The notes below the pieces were generated by a model. It saw only the letters and a list, made by a program, of their open reading frames with translations. It was not told the origin of the DNA and did not search any database. A stretch of 64,000 bases of DNA from Bacteroidota bacterium (GTDB lineage Bacteria > Bacteroidota > Ignavibacteria > SZUA-365): the NCBI GenBank assembly GCA_029907355.1, contig JARYLZ010000008.1, positions 1-64,000 of the forward strand, written 5' to 3'. The translations under genes were made by a program, and so were the position numbers. This document shows, piece after piece, positions 38,551-49,000 of this stretch (the stretch's first letter is position 1; the number at the start of each line of letters is the position of its first letter).

Positions 38551-39465
38551 TCAGTGAAGAAGGAAAGGCTCTTCGTTCAGCAAGCGCATCTGTGCGAGGA
38601 GTGCACGCATCATGTCGCGGTATTCTTCGACATCGGGGGCGAGGCGAACCGTTTCGCGGTAGGCACGGAAAGCGTCCTCGCAAAGCCCTTTCCTCTCGAA
38701 GTAAATCCCGTGGATCAACTGGCGTGTCACGTCGTCCGCGTTCATGGCGGTCAATTCCCGGTCGAGGGATTCCACCTCGCGTTCGATCGCCGACACCGTG
38801 TCCGGGGGGAGGAGCGAGAAGGTCTGGATGTTCGACACTTCCCCGTCCGTCAGGCGCGTGATCTGCCAGTGGTACACGCCCGGACCGGGGATGACCCCGT
38901 TCGGGATACGGGCCGCGAAACCGCTCCCCTCCACGCTCCAGCGCTGGACGATCTGAAAGTTGTCATCGAGGACGAGGATCTCGTATCGGCCGGCGGAATC
39001 CGTATCGATCCATGTGAAAGTCGGCTGGGCCGTCATGATCGCGCGCGTGGGGAAGACCGCGCTGAACACCGCCTGCTCGCCCCGCACGGCGCCGTATTCA
39101 CCCCCTTCGCGTTTCGTCTTCGTCCGCGAAATCTGCGCGGCGGCGTACTGGAGGATTTTCCCCGCCGCTCCTTCGCCGCTTCCCGCAATCGGTCCCTGCA
39201 GGAACTCCGCGAGCGGCTTTGTCGTGTTTTCGTCCACGCTCACGAGGCGGTCTTCGTTCATCATCAGCTTGACGTAGCTGGCGTACGATGTACGGATGAT
39301 ATCCTTCTTCCCCAGCACCATGCCGACCGTGATGCGCTTCCAGTTCTTGCCCTTGGACATGACCTCCACTCTCCCCCGCAGGCTCATCACGATGAAGGAG
39401 TCCTGTGCCTGGAGGCATACCGTCAACAAGCACCCAGCTATCAACCACAGACCGATCGTTCGCAT
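38551..39465 (-). CDS. FecR-like secreted protein (1)
   Basis: The listed ORF is 373 aa; the ATG at 39465 (MRTIGLWLIAG) has a strong AAGGAG 6 nt upstream and begins a signal peptide (TVCLQAQ), giving 304 aa. Residues about 20-90 look like a FecR domain (FIVMSLRGRVEVMSKGKNW, GKKDIIRTSYASYVKLMM). The middle part (FTWIDTDSAGRYEILVLDD) resembles an Ig/fibronectin-like fold and the end is helical, TPR-like (FERKGLCEDAFRAYRETVRL). It is a paralogue of the next gene upstream. It is probably periplasmic; FecR-type domains often stand beside CHASE2 proteins, as here. Confidence 0.78.
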   Translation of the reverse strand: MRTIGLWLIAGCLLTVCLQAQDSFIVMSLRGRVEVMSKGKNWKRITVGMVLGKKDIIRTSYASYVKLMMNEDRLVSVDENTTKPLAEFLQGPIAGSGEGAAGKILQYAAAQISRTKTKREGGEYGAVRGEQAVFSAVFPTRAIMTAQPTFTWIDTDSAGRYEILVLDDNFQIVQRWSVEGSGFAARIPNGVIPGPGVYHWQITRLTDGEVSNIQTFSLLPPDTVSAIEREVESLDRELTAMNADDVTRQLIHGIYFERKGLCEDAFRAYRETVRLAPDVEEYRDMMRALLAQMRLLNEEPFLLH

Positions 39466-39860
39466 GTTCGCTCCTTGATCCGAGTTTGACAGGGGAAAAT
39501 ATATGCTTTGAGCGTGTCGTTCAATACGCCGGTGTCGAGCGGCGAATCCCCATCCGGCAAAATCCCCGGTCATCCACGTCCACCGAACGAGTCGGAAACT
39601 CCCCGCGCGGAATCGACGACGAAGACGGTTCCCGCACGTGTTCCGATCGTGCAGTCGCGCCATCGAAAGCACATGATCGGGAGACAGGACCGGTCGATTC
39701 GGTGCTGTTACGCTTCCTTCGTGTCTCTCATCATTGACCCCCTTTGCTCCGTGACCAACGGCCGGTAGCAGCTCATCCCGCTGTCGGACATTTCAAAATC
39801 GATCGTATATGCCGTTTCGAGCGATGGATGATCCCCGCCGCCGGGGGGGACGGAATCCGT
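39466..39860. other. Intergenic spacer between the two FecR-like genes
   Basis: This 395-bp stretch sits between two same-strand paralogues. No convincing ORF was seen. It holds a good promoter and ribosome-binding site for the downstream paralogue, so that gene and glmU-like/rsmB may have their own transcription start. Confidence 0.5.
39496..39524 (-). promoter_or_regulatory. Bacteroidota-type promoter before FecR-like gene 1
   Basis: Minus strand: TTG, an 18-nt spacer, then TATATTTT (TAnnTTTG with one mismatch), followed by AAGGAG six bases before the ATG at 39465. Confidence 0.5.
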
Positions 39861-40775
39861 TCACCGGATGAGGAACGGCGTCACCCATTGCAGGCGGATA
39901 TCGGCGAGGTAGTGGATGAGCATCGCACGGAACACCGTCGCCTCGGGGGCGGCTTGCATCGCTTCGCGGTATGCATGGAACGCTTCCTGCCGCAGGTTTC
40001 TCCCCTCGTATACTGCCGCCTTGAGAAGTGCTCCGATAACCGTGTCGTCCGCGCCCGGCATGCGCCCCAGCGCTTCGATCTCCGCTTCGACGGCCTGGAT
40101 GGTATCCGCTTCGAGAACGTGGAACGAACAGATGTTGCTCGTCTCGCCGTCCCGGAGACGGACCACCTGCCAGTGATACCGTTTCCCCCGATCGAGCAGC
40201 GAATCCCCCCGGCCGGAGGCATACAGCCCGCCGGGGAAGACGAACCTACCGAGCAACGAGAAATCCTCGCGGAGAAGGATGCATTCATACACGCCCGCCG
40301 TATCCGTGTCCACCCATTCGAAGGTCGGGCGTCTCGAGAGCGTCGTGCCTTCCGGGAACAGCGCTTCGAAAACGGATGCCGCGCGGACGCCGGCCTCCAC
40401 ACCGGCTCTCGCACTCCCGGCCCTGCCGATACGTCTCTCCAATGCGCGAAGCACCCGCGCTTCTTCCCCTCCGACGCCGAAGTCGTGGGCCGTCTCAAGG
40501 TCCGCGAGGCGGCGCGAGGTGCGTTCTTCGATGGCGACAAGGCGGCACCCGCCGACGAGGAGTTTCACGGAACTCCCGTACCCGGTCCGCATCCTCGTGC
40601 CCGGCCCGAAGCGGTCCCCGACGTGCACCACCCTCGCCTTCGAGCCCGGCATAGTTGTCGCCGTGACCTTGCCGCGCACGCTCACGACGAGGAATGAGTC
40701 CTGCGGTGGTGCAACCGGGCTGTCGGGGCGGAACACAGCCGCCGCGACGAGAACGCAGGACAGCGGGAGAGTCAT
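39861..40775 (-). CDS. FecR-like secreted protein (2)
   Basis: The start at 40775 (MTLPLSCVLVAAAV) overlaps the CHASE2-protein stop as ATGA, giving 304 aa, the same length as its paralogue downstream. After a signal peptide it has the FecR-like strand pattern (FLVVSVRGKVTATTMPGSK, PGTRMRTGYGSSVKLLVGGC), an Ig-like middle with FEWVDTDTAGVYECILL and YHWQVVRLRDGETSNICSF, and a helical end (NLRQEAFHAYREAMQAAPEA). The two paralogues are divergent in sequence but share the order of all segments. The tight coupling to the CHASE2 gene suggests a shared envelope-sensing role. Confidence 0.78.
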   Translation of the reverse strand: MTLPLSCVLVAAAVFRPDSPVAPPQDSFLVVSVRGKVTATTMPGSKARVVHVGDRFGPGTRMRTGYGSSVKLLVGGCRLVAIEERTSRRLADLETAHDFGVGGEEARVLRALERRIGRAGSARAGVEAGVRAASVFEALFPEGTTLSRRPTFEWVDTDTAGVYECILLREDFSLLGRFVFPGGLYASGRGDSLLDRGKRYHWQVVRLRDGETSNICSFHVLEADTIQAVEAEIEALGRMPGADDTVIGALLKAAVYEGRNLRQEAFHAYREAMQAAPEATVFRAMLIHYLADIRLQWVTPFLIR

Positions 40776-42859
40776 GCGTCGCTCGCCCGTGTGAACGCTG
40801 CGATGCGGGTCCCTTCGGACAGGCGTTCGAGCATTCGGATGACGCGGTCCGGGAGCACGGGTTCGCACGCGACGGTGTCCCCCGCGTAGATGGGGAAAGG
40901 GGGCAATGCGAATTGCCGCGGCACGCGCCCGTGGAAAACGAAGAGTTCTTCGCGCCGGTGCAGTTTACACTCCCCGATGACGCAGAACGGTTCGAGCGGG
41001 AGTGCGCCGTCGGTCCGCGGCCCACCGACGGCATGGGTATCGCCGGGAACAGCCGCCTCGACCGTCGTCGCGAGAGGGATGCCGCCCGGGTAGGTGACAA
41101 GCAAAGTTTTGCCGTCTTCGATCTTCGGCCGCACGATAGTGCTCGCGAGGTACGGCCGAAGCGTTTTGAAGAACATTCTGAGGATATGCGGGAGGAGAAT
41201 CTCCCATTCCTCGAAGTAGAAGAACTCGTTGTAACGCGGGGATTGTGTGGAGAGCAACAGGTCGCGCACACTGCACTCGCGCATGAACTGCCGCTTTCGA
41301 CCCTCGAGGAACTGGAGGAAATACCGGCGATGCATTGCGCCTGTTTCCCCGCTCGAGAAACAGTCTTCGATCTCCGGAATGAGCGCGCGCCATGTTTCCA
41401 CCGTGGGGTTTTCCCATGACGGCGGCAAGGGGACGCCGTCCCGGAGACACGAAGCCGCACGGACGGCAAACGCGTATTGAATCAGCGATTGCGCCGCGTG
41501 GAGCGTCCTGATGTGAGCGGGGAAAGAGTCGGGGTCTTCGAACGCTTCGTGCAGGCGGCGGGCGACGGGGTGACTTGTCTTCCGGAGCAATGCCGCCGCG
41601 CGGGCGCGGAGGAGGCGGAAACGGAGCGTGTTCGTGAGCGCGTTCGCCGGGATGAAAAGCAGGACAGCGGTGGCGGAGAGGTTGTATGCGATCTTGACGT
41701 GGAAGAAGAAAAACGCGATGATCGGGAGGAAGAACACGATGATCGTCTCGATGACCAGTGTCGCGGAAATGAGGGTCGCCAGGCCGGCCCGGGATGTCGT
41801 CTTGGTCCTCAGCACGCGGTACAGGGCGATGCTCAGGTAGGAAAGGACGAATGGGATCGCCCAATCGACGAGGGGAGGGACGGAACGGATGAATCGGTGC
41901 TTGAGAACCATGTCGACGATATTCGCATGGATCACGATCCCCGACATGTCCGGCCCCTTCAGGCCGACCTTCCTCCCGAGCGGCGTTTCGTGCGTGTCCA
42001 AGAGGAAAGAAAACCCTTCGTCGTTCACGTAACCGACGAGTACGATGGACCCCTCGAACATGCGCCGGTAGACGGCATCCAACGCCGGCGGGGCTGCGAG
42101 CACGTCGTCGATCGCGAGCGGCACGAACTGCTGGTATTCCTGTCCGCCGTAGCGGGGCAGGTACGTGCCCGAATAGTGGATGATCTGGGGCTGTTCCCCT
42201 TCCGCGAGGATCGGGGAAACCAACGCGCTGTCGTACAGCGCCACTACTTGGATCGCGAGCGAGAGCACGCGCTTGCCTTCGATCGTCCGGTACGGCCAGA
42301 AGCGGCGCACGACGCCGTCGTCGTCCCGGATCATATTCGCGTATCCCGTCACGGGGTGGACGGAATCGATTCTCGGGTCGAGCGTGATGCTGGGCTTGAG
42401 CGTAGCGGCATCGAAGCCGGTCGCGAGGACGACGTTCCGGTTGTCGCGCAATGCCGCTGCGAGGGAGTCGATCTCGGCCAGCCGGTCCTCCGGGTAGAGG
42501 TCGACGTGTTCACGGTCGAAGAAGACGTCGATCCCGATGACGCGGGCGCCGTAGGCGTTCAGCTTCCGGATCAGCCGCGCGATTTTCCCGTCGGGCACGG
42601 GGGCGACGTCGCGGATGTTCAGGAGGCGTATGCGCGGATCGGCGTACTCCATGTCCTTGATCGCGAATATCGCGTCGAGGCTCACGTCCTCGATGTTCAG
42701 GAAATCGATGCGGTCGAAGATGGGGTTCAGGAACGAGGTCTCGTCCGCCTCGGGCAGATTGTCCGAGAGGAAACCGAGCGCCGCTATCATCAGGAGAACG
42801 AGCACCGATGCCACCGCGTACTCGATGTTCAGGAAATATCGGAGGAACGCCTTTTTCAT
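40772..42859 (-). CDS. CHASE2-domain membrane protein with uncharacterised C-terminal output region
   Basis: This 695-aa protein has one N-terminal membrane helix, then an extracytoplasmic CHASE2 domain from about residue 40 to 330 (RIRLLNIRD, YGARVIGIDVFFDREH, YANMIRDDDGVVRRFWPY, GSIVLVGYV, HANIVDMVL), then three membrane helices near 335-430. CHASE2 is a sensor domain usually joined to adenylate cyclase, kinase or GGDEF domains. Here none of these is visible: the last 250 residues (VARRLHEAFEDPDSFPAHIR ... YNEFFYFEEWEILLPH) match no output domain I know. It is coupled by ATGA to a FecR-like gene. The ligand and output are unknown. Confidence 0.8.
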   Translation of the reverse strand: MKKAFLRYFLNIEYAVASVLVLLMIAALGFLSDNLPEADETSFLNPIFDRIDFLNIEDVSLDAIFAIKDMEYADPRIRLLNIRDVAPVPDGKIARLIRKLNAYGARVIGIDVFFDREHVDLYPEDRLAEIDSLAAALRDNRNVVLATGFDAATLKPSITLDPRIDSVHPVTGYANMIRDDDGVVRRFWPYRTIEGKRVLSLAIQVVALYDSALVSPILAEGEQPQIIHYSGTYLPRYGGQEYQQFVPLAIDDVLAAPPALDAVYRRMFEGSIVLVGYVNDEGFSFLLDTHETPLGRKVGLKGPDMSGIVIHANIVDMVLKHRFIRSVPPLVDWAIPFVLSYLSIALYRVLRTKTTSRAGLATLISATLVIETIIVFFLPIIAFFFFHVKIAYNLSATAVLLFIPANALTNTLRFRLLRARAAALLRKTSHPVARRLHEAFEDPDSFPAHIRTLHAAQSLIQYAFAVRAASCLRDGVPLPPSWENPTVETWRALIPEIEDCFSSGETGAMHRRYFLQFLEGRKRQFMRECSVRDLLLSTQSPRYNEFFYFEEWEILLPHILRMFFKTLRPYLASTIVRPKIEDGKTLLVTYPGGIPLATTVEAAVPGDTHAVGGPRTDGALPLEPFCVIGECKLHRREELFVFHGRVPRQFALPPFPIYAGDTVACEPVLPDRVIRMLERLSEGTRIAAFTRASDA

Positions 42860-42939
42860 CCTCTGCCGGGCAGGGGTTGATTCGTGCGGTCAAACTATCG
42901 GAAAGAGCGCCGAAAATCAATGCGGCAGCGAACCGGTGC

Positions 42940-45900
42940 TCAACGGTCGGAGAGGTCGAAACCGAAGAGAACGCCCACGTACCATTTCCATTCCTTCCCG
43001 TACGTGACGGGCCGGAAATCGAAGGAGCGCGTGAACGGCGTGAGACCGTACGCCCCGCTGAAGAACACCCGTGTCGGGTAGAGCGAGAACGAGAATGACT
43101 CGAGGCGCAATTCGAATCCGACATCCTGCTTGACGTTCCGGATCGTCAGCTCTTCGGACCGCATGGCCGCATCCCCCGCATCGTAGAACACGCCGCCGTA
43201 GAGTTTATCGAAGAGGATGTGCCCGACACGGAAATCCATGCTCGGGATGATGGGGAACCGGTACGTGACGCCGACATGGTACAGCTCGTTCCCGCCGAGG
43301 GCATAGTACGTGTACCCTTGCATGCCGGTGATCCCCCCGCCGTAGAAGTTGAAGAACTCGTCGACGGGTTCGCCGAGAATCGTGCCGGCGCGGAGACGCA
43401 GCGAAAACGTGTGCGACAGACCGGGGATGCGGGTCGCTGCCGTCATCGTCCCCTCCAGCCGATGGAACGTATAACGCGTGTACCGGGGCACGAGCATCCC
43501 CGTCGACGCATCGTAATCGTAATCCCCGTTCGGGTTGAACCGGTTGAACTCGAAATCGTAATAGAAACCGACGCGAATGCCTGTGGGGTTGATTTCGGCG
43601 TCGCGGGTCGGGTTGACGTCGTGGTGGCGAATCGCGACATGGAGATTGTTCCCGATCAGGTACAGGTTGTCGCGTGCGGCCACGAGCTGGTCGGTGTCGG
43701 GGTTCCGGAAACTCCCGATCGTGCTCGTGTAACGGCTGTGGCGGTACCCGGCCTCCAGCCGCGTCTTATTGGAGAACAGGTTGTGCCGCACCGTCACGGC
43801 GAATTCCAGCAGGTTGAACGACACGCCCACGGACATCGTGTCGAGCGGCAACGCGAGGATCGACGTGGTTTTCCGCGTGACGTTCGCGATGTCGAACGAC
43901 AGGTCGGGGTAAATGCCCAGGGACCCGAGCAGGGGCAGGCGGTCGCGGTAGGTGAACGAGGCGAAGAGATCGCGTTCGAGCCTGCTGTTGACCGCCGCAC
44001 TCCCCATCATCTCGATCCGTCCGAGGATGTCACTGGAGAAGAACATCACACCCGGCTTGAGGAACTGGAGGCCGCGGTTGTCGGGATTGTACGTGTCGAC
44101 GCGGAGGAAGGGGAAGAGCATCATGCTCTGGAAAATGTTCCGGTACGGTCTGGCCGTCGTCTCGGGCAGGCGCGTGTCGTCGAAATCCCGAAGCGCTTCC
44201 CAGTCCCATTCCTCGTCTCGGTTCAATGGGGGGACGAGCGGTGATTCGGGGATGTAGTCGCCGATTTCACCGCGGAGAGGCTCCGCGCTCTCGAGGAGGG
44301 CGAGTTTGTAGCCGTCTGCCGTGTACATCGCATACGCGACGGACCCCGACGCGTCCACCGACGGCATGAATGCGCCGCCGATACAGTTCGTGACCTGCTC
44401 GACGGTCCCCGTCGCCGACTCGTAGCGGTATACGTTGAAAATCCCCGTTCGATCCGAGACGTAGTACAGATACCGGCCGTCCGGGCTGTACGTAGGATCG
44501 CGGAAATCCGCTGTGACGCCCGAGATGAATTCCCGGAAATTGTTCCCGTCGGCGTCGACTCGCGCGATGCGCCGCCGGCCGCGGTCCGCGTACCCGAAGA
44601 CGAGATGGGAACCGTCCGGGGCCCACGCGGGGGTGAATACCTGTTCCCCGTTCGCGAACGCCGTGAGGGGGCGTATGTTCCCCCCATCCGCATCGACGAG
44701 GCAGACGTTCATCGTGCCGTCTTTCGTCGTCACGAATGCGATGCTCTTCCCGTCCGGGGAACAGGCGGGGTTCGAGGCGCGCAAACCGTGCGTCAGCCTG
44801 CGCTCCGACCGTGAGGCGACATCGTATTCGTAGAGGTCGGTGAAGAGATGCCCGTACACCGACGGCGTGTTGTACCTGCCGTAGACGATCTTCTTCCCGT
44901 CCGGTGACCATGACAACGTCGACCGCACGCCTCCGGCGACCGCTTCCTCCGTGCCGGTGCGCCGATCGTACAGGTACACGCCCGCACGGCTGAAGAAGTC
45001 TTCGTCCTTGGTGGAAAGGTAGGCGATGCGCGATCCGTCGGGGGAAAAGGCCGGGTGGAGGTTCCCGAAACCCTTCGCGCCGATCACGCGCCCTTCCCTG
45101 CGGGTGCGGAGAACGGGCTCGATGCGGCGCGCGTAATCCTCCCGGAGATGCGAGCGCCATGCGCGGTACAGCGAGTCGCCGCTGATCCCGAGAACGCGCC
45201 CGATGGCCGCATCGACGGTGAAGACGAACGGTTCCGACAGGGCGCGCGTGATGGCCGGGAGAGCGTTCCTGCCGTACGTCGCGGCGATGAAGCGCGTCAG
45301 GTTGTACCCCGCGTTGTACACGCTTTCGTTGCCGAGGCTCGTCTTCCCGAAAGCGCTCATCTCCGGCCAGCTCAGCATCGAGTCGGAAAGCACGTAACAG
45401 CGGAGGATCATGTCCCGGTGGCTGTCCCAGTGCTCGTAACCGAATTCCGGCCTCTGGTACTGCGCCGTCCCCTCGGCCAGCCAGGGGGGGACGACGACGC
45501 CCGGAATGGGGTAGGAAACGAGCAGGTTCGGGAAGCCATACAACACGTCCTTCCTTCGCTCCTCCTCGTACCCGAACCATTGCAGAGTCATCGCGGGAAC
45601 ACGCCGTCCCCATTTCATCGCGGCCTGGAGCTGGATGATATGGGTGTACTCGTGGGGAATGACGTTCCGCAGCCAGTTGTGCGTCCCCCGCAGCTCGAAA
45701 TCCAGCGGCGACGCCCAAATCTCGATCTTGTTGTTGAAGAAGTAAGCAGCCCCGTTCGAGTAATCGCTGATATCCTTGATGAAGATATGGACCTTCGTGT
45801 CCGGCACATGGCCGTACAGAGCCGTGATGGGACCGTGGATCTCCTCCGCGATTTTCGCGGCCGCCCGTGCGGTGCGTTCCGCGCCCTCGTGGTAACTCAC

Positions 45901-46092
45901 CGTGAAATGTTTCGTCTCGATCGTGTACCAGCGGAATTCCGGAGCCGAATACTGGTCGGGTTGCGCGGCGAGGGGGAGGGACACGCCACACAACAAAGCC
46001 ACGACCGCGCCCGCCCACCGCGCGGCGGGAGAACTCTGCCTTGCCCCTCTGCGTCCGCGATACGATGTGCGCCCCGTGGGTAGCCCTCTCAT
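42940..46092 (-). CDS. Gluzincin-type peptidase / PD40 propeller / outer-membrane barrel fusion
   Basis: The start at 46092 (MRGLPTGRTS) overlaps the upstream stop as ATGA and gives 1050 aa; the listed ORF is longer by a shadow. After a signal peptide (PLAAQPD) comes a peptidase-MA-like domain with the zinc motif HEYTH at residues 147-151 and a downstream WLAEGTAQY glutamate near 207. Residues about 340-620 carry TolB/PD40 repeats (NLHPAFSPDGSRIAYLS, SPDGKKIVYG, PTYSPDGRYLYYVSD). The remaining 400 residues form a barrel like bacterial surface antigens (GGITGMQGYTYYALGG, YVGVLFGFDLSDR). It would sit in the outer membrane with propeller and protease in the periplasm or outside. Substrate unknown. 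Confidence 0.85.
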   Translation of the reverse strand: MRGLPTGRTSYRGRRGARQSSPAARWAGAVVALLCGVSLPLAAQPDQYSAPEFRWYTIETKHFTVSYHEGAERTARAAAKIAEEIHGPITALYGHVPDTKVHIFIKDISDYSNGAAYFFNNKIEIWASPLDFELRGTHNWLRNVIPHEYTHIIQLQAAMKWGRRVPAMTLQWFGYEEERRKDVLYGFPNLLVSYPIPGVVVPPWLAEGTAQYQRPEFGYEHWDSHRDMILRCYVLSDSMLSWPEMSAFGKTSLGNESVYNAGYNLTRFIAATYGRNALPAITRALSEPFVFTVDAAIGRVLGISGDSLYRAWRSHLREDYARRIEPVLRTRREGRVIGAKGFGNLHPAFSPDGSRIAYLSTKDEDFFSRAGVYLYDRRTGTEEAVAGGVRSTLSWSPDGKKIVYGRYNTPSVYGHLFTDLYEYDVASRSERRLTHGLRASNPACSPDGKSIAFVTTKDGTMNVCLVDADGGNIRPLTAFANGEQVFTPAWAPDGSHLVFGYADRGRRRIARVDADGNNFREFISGVTADFRDPTYSPDGRYLYYVSDRTGIFNVYRYESATGTVEQVTNCIGGAFMPSVDASGSVAYAMYTADGYKLALLESAEPLRGEIGDYIPESPLVPPLNRDEEWDWEALRDFDDTRLPETTARPYRNIFQSMMLFPFLRVDTYNPDNRGLQFLKPGVMFFSSDILGRIEMMGSAAVNSRLERDLFASFTYRDRLPLLGSLGIYPDLSFDIANVTRKTTSILALPLDTMSVGVSFNLLEFAVTVRHNLFSNKTRLEAGYRHSRYTSTIGSFRNPDTDQLVAARDNLYLIGNNLHVAIRHHDVNPTRDAEINPTGIRVGFYYDFEFNRFNPNGDYDYDASTGMLVPRYTRYTFHRLEGTMTAATRIPGLSHTFSLRLRAGTILGEPVDEFFNFYGGGITGMQGYTYYALGGNELYHVGVTYRFPIIPSMDFRVGHILFDKLYGGVFYDAGDAAMRSEELTIRNVKQDVGFELRLESFSFSLYPTRVFFSGAYGLTPFTRSFDFRPVTYGKEWKWYVGVLFGFDLSDR

Positions 46093-49000
46093 TTCACCAC
46101 GGCGATCTTGATGATTTTCTCCCCGCTCCCCCCTGCACCGACCGCCTTGACGTGTCCGAGATAGACGCCGCTCTCGACGGAGGAAACGTCCCAGTCGACC
46201 TCGTTGTCGAGTCCTCCCATCGCGCGCGCAGCGAGACGCGCCACCCGAACGCCGGACTGGTCGTAGATGTTCACTGTGACGTCCGCGTCCGTGGACACGT
46301 AGAAACGGATTTTCGTGACGGCATCGTAGACGGGGTTCGGCCAATTGTAACACCGCTCGGCGGGAAAGAACACGTTCCGCGTGAACGGCACGGCTCCGGA
46401 ATGCTCAGCCCGGTTGGTGTGGCGTGAGTCCCCGTCCCTTCCTCTCCACATGAGGCCGACGTCGTGGATGACGTTCCGCGTGCGGAAGAGATACACCATG
46501 CCGTCCGCTCCGGCGACGGCGATGCCCAGCACCGACGCGTCGTCTTCCCGCAGCGGAAGGAGCACGACCGATGCTTCCGCGGGGAGAGGAACGGGAAAGC
46601 CCTCCGCCTGCACGGCACCTGTACGGAGCTGAGAGAGGAGACCTTCCCCGACGACGAAGAGCGCGTCGCGCGTATCGCCCGCCAGCCGCGCTGCGAGCGT
46701 ATACCGCGCCGGCACGTTCGTGGGGTAATGGTCCGTCGAGGAAAAAGCCGCGTTGACGGCGTGAACCGATGCGCTGTCCGCAATGAGGATGTCGCAGCGC
46801 CCGTCCCCGTCCGCATCCGCGCCCGCGAGGGCAGGGCTTGCGGACCGGATGGGAATCATCGGGCAGCCCGAAGCGTCGGCTGTTCCCTGCCCCGCGAGAA
46901 CGGCCGTCAAGCTCCCGTTGAGGGAAACCCCTTCGCTGTGCCCGTCCCCGTCGATATCGGCGGTGATGCAGTTCCCCGACCGCCCTGAAGCGGCTGTAGA
47001 GCGCCGCGCCGGGTATCGAACCCTCCCGTCCGCGAGGTCCACCACGGCGCCGTTCTCGAGAAAGACCGCCGAGTCGCCGAGGAAGGCGAGAGACGTGTTT
47101 TCCCCCTCGAGCGGAATGTGCATATCGCGTGCGGGGCAATGGAGCGTGTCACCGCTCGGCCCCGTCGTGAGGTAGACGAGATCCCGCACCAGCATGAACC
47201 AGGAAGAGCGTGCGTTCCGCACGGCCGAAAGGGGGAGGTCGATGCGCCCGAGCCCATCGAAGCGCTTGTCACCATCCCCATCCGTCGTCGAGAAGACGAC
47301 GAGTGCGAGTTCCGTGCCGTCCGTGCAGGGGACGACGAGCACAGGATGGTCGTGTGCTGTGACACGCCCGACGAGCGGTCCCCTCAAAACGCTGCGCATG
47401 CCCGGCACTTCGGCAACGAGTGCGGTCCCGGCCCGTGGAATGAGCGGGGACGCGTCGCGGTGGAAACCGAACACGCGCACCGTGTCTCCATCCGCGTGGC
47501 ATCCCGCAGCGGCGAAGATTTCCTCTCCGCCGTCGCCGTCGATGTCGTAGGTTTCGACGGAAAACCCGTCTGTCTCTCCCGTGAAATGCGGTTTGAGATC
47601 CACCGGCCAGCCGGGTTCGAGGGAGAACGCCTCGTCCCCCAGTGCGATATCGACCGACATGACCGGGCCGGGGACGTCGAAGTTGTCCATCGTCACGTGC
47701 GTGTGTGCGCCGTTGTTCGCCCGCGTATCCGGTGCGGTCGTTGCGCCGAAACGATTCTCGTAGAGCGGCGAGATGTTCCCGCTGAACCAATAATCGAGCG
47801 GCGTGCCTTTTCCGATTTCCGACCCGAAGATCGACGCGATCGTCTCGCCGATATCCTGCGGTCCCGCCGCCTGCTCGAGGTCCACGCCGCGCCGCTTCGG
47901 GTCCGCGTTGACGGTGTTGTCCGCCATGCCGGCTTCGATGACGGTTTCATCGATGTGCCAGATGAGGATGCCGCCGCCGACGCGCACTTCCTTCCCGCCG
48001 CTGATCACCCGCCCTCCCGGCAGGCTCCAGTCGAGATCCTCGACATCGACAACGACCCCTTTCAGTGCCGACACATCGGTCTCGTTGAAGCCCGTCGTGT
48101 CCTTGGGGAAACGGAGTTCGACGTCCTGCCCCCCCACGCGCATCACGATCCGCTGCCCGTTGCCGCCGGGGTCGCGCTGCCTGTTCTCGAGCAGCCAGTA
48201 CTCCGTGCCCGTTACGGGCACCCGGAGAAGATCCGGGGTAGATGGTTGGTCGGTCCTCGATGCGGTGATGGAATACGTTCGTTTCCCGGCTTCCGCTTCC
48301 CGGGGTACCGCCCACCCGAGGAATCGCTTCTCCCATGCCGATGGTGCGGGTGGACAGATCCCGTTGAAAGCGAAGATCGACTCCGTATCCATCAACCCGA
48401 ACCGCCCGATCCCGGTCCTCCCGCGTTTCGTGTCGAAGAGATCCGGTAGCCCTGCATACGTGCCGAAACTCGCCGCCAACAACCCGTTGATGCTCAGCTC
48501 CCACAGGGCTTTCTGACCCGTGATGAGCGATATCTCCCGCGTTTCCGTGCACGGCATGATCGAGGTGTTCGTGATGCGGAACGTCCCTCCCTCCACAGGG
48601 ATGCCGTTGAACTCCGCGCCGAAATGTTTCCGGAATTCCTCGAGCCTGAACGAGAGCGAAGGGATGTCGAACGGCGTCGGGTCCACTCCCTCGTAGCTCG
48701 CCATGTCTACGTCGCGACCCCGGCCTGCATGGAAGACGATGAACATATCCCATTGGGAGAAATCCGTTTCCGGCATCGTGCTGTCCGCCGCGGTCCATGC
48801 GTCGAACGCCAGTTCGGCGACCGGCTTCGCGCTTTCCCCCTTTCGGTAACTGTAATCGCGGATGCGTTTCGGGACCGTGACGACCTTCTCGAGCACGTGG
48901 GAACGGACGGCGGTCCTCCCGCTCGAGGCTTTCGCGACGTAGTTTTCGAGGAAGCGGAGGTGCGCCTGGAAATACGCGCGGTCGTGGGGGTATGGGTCGA

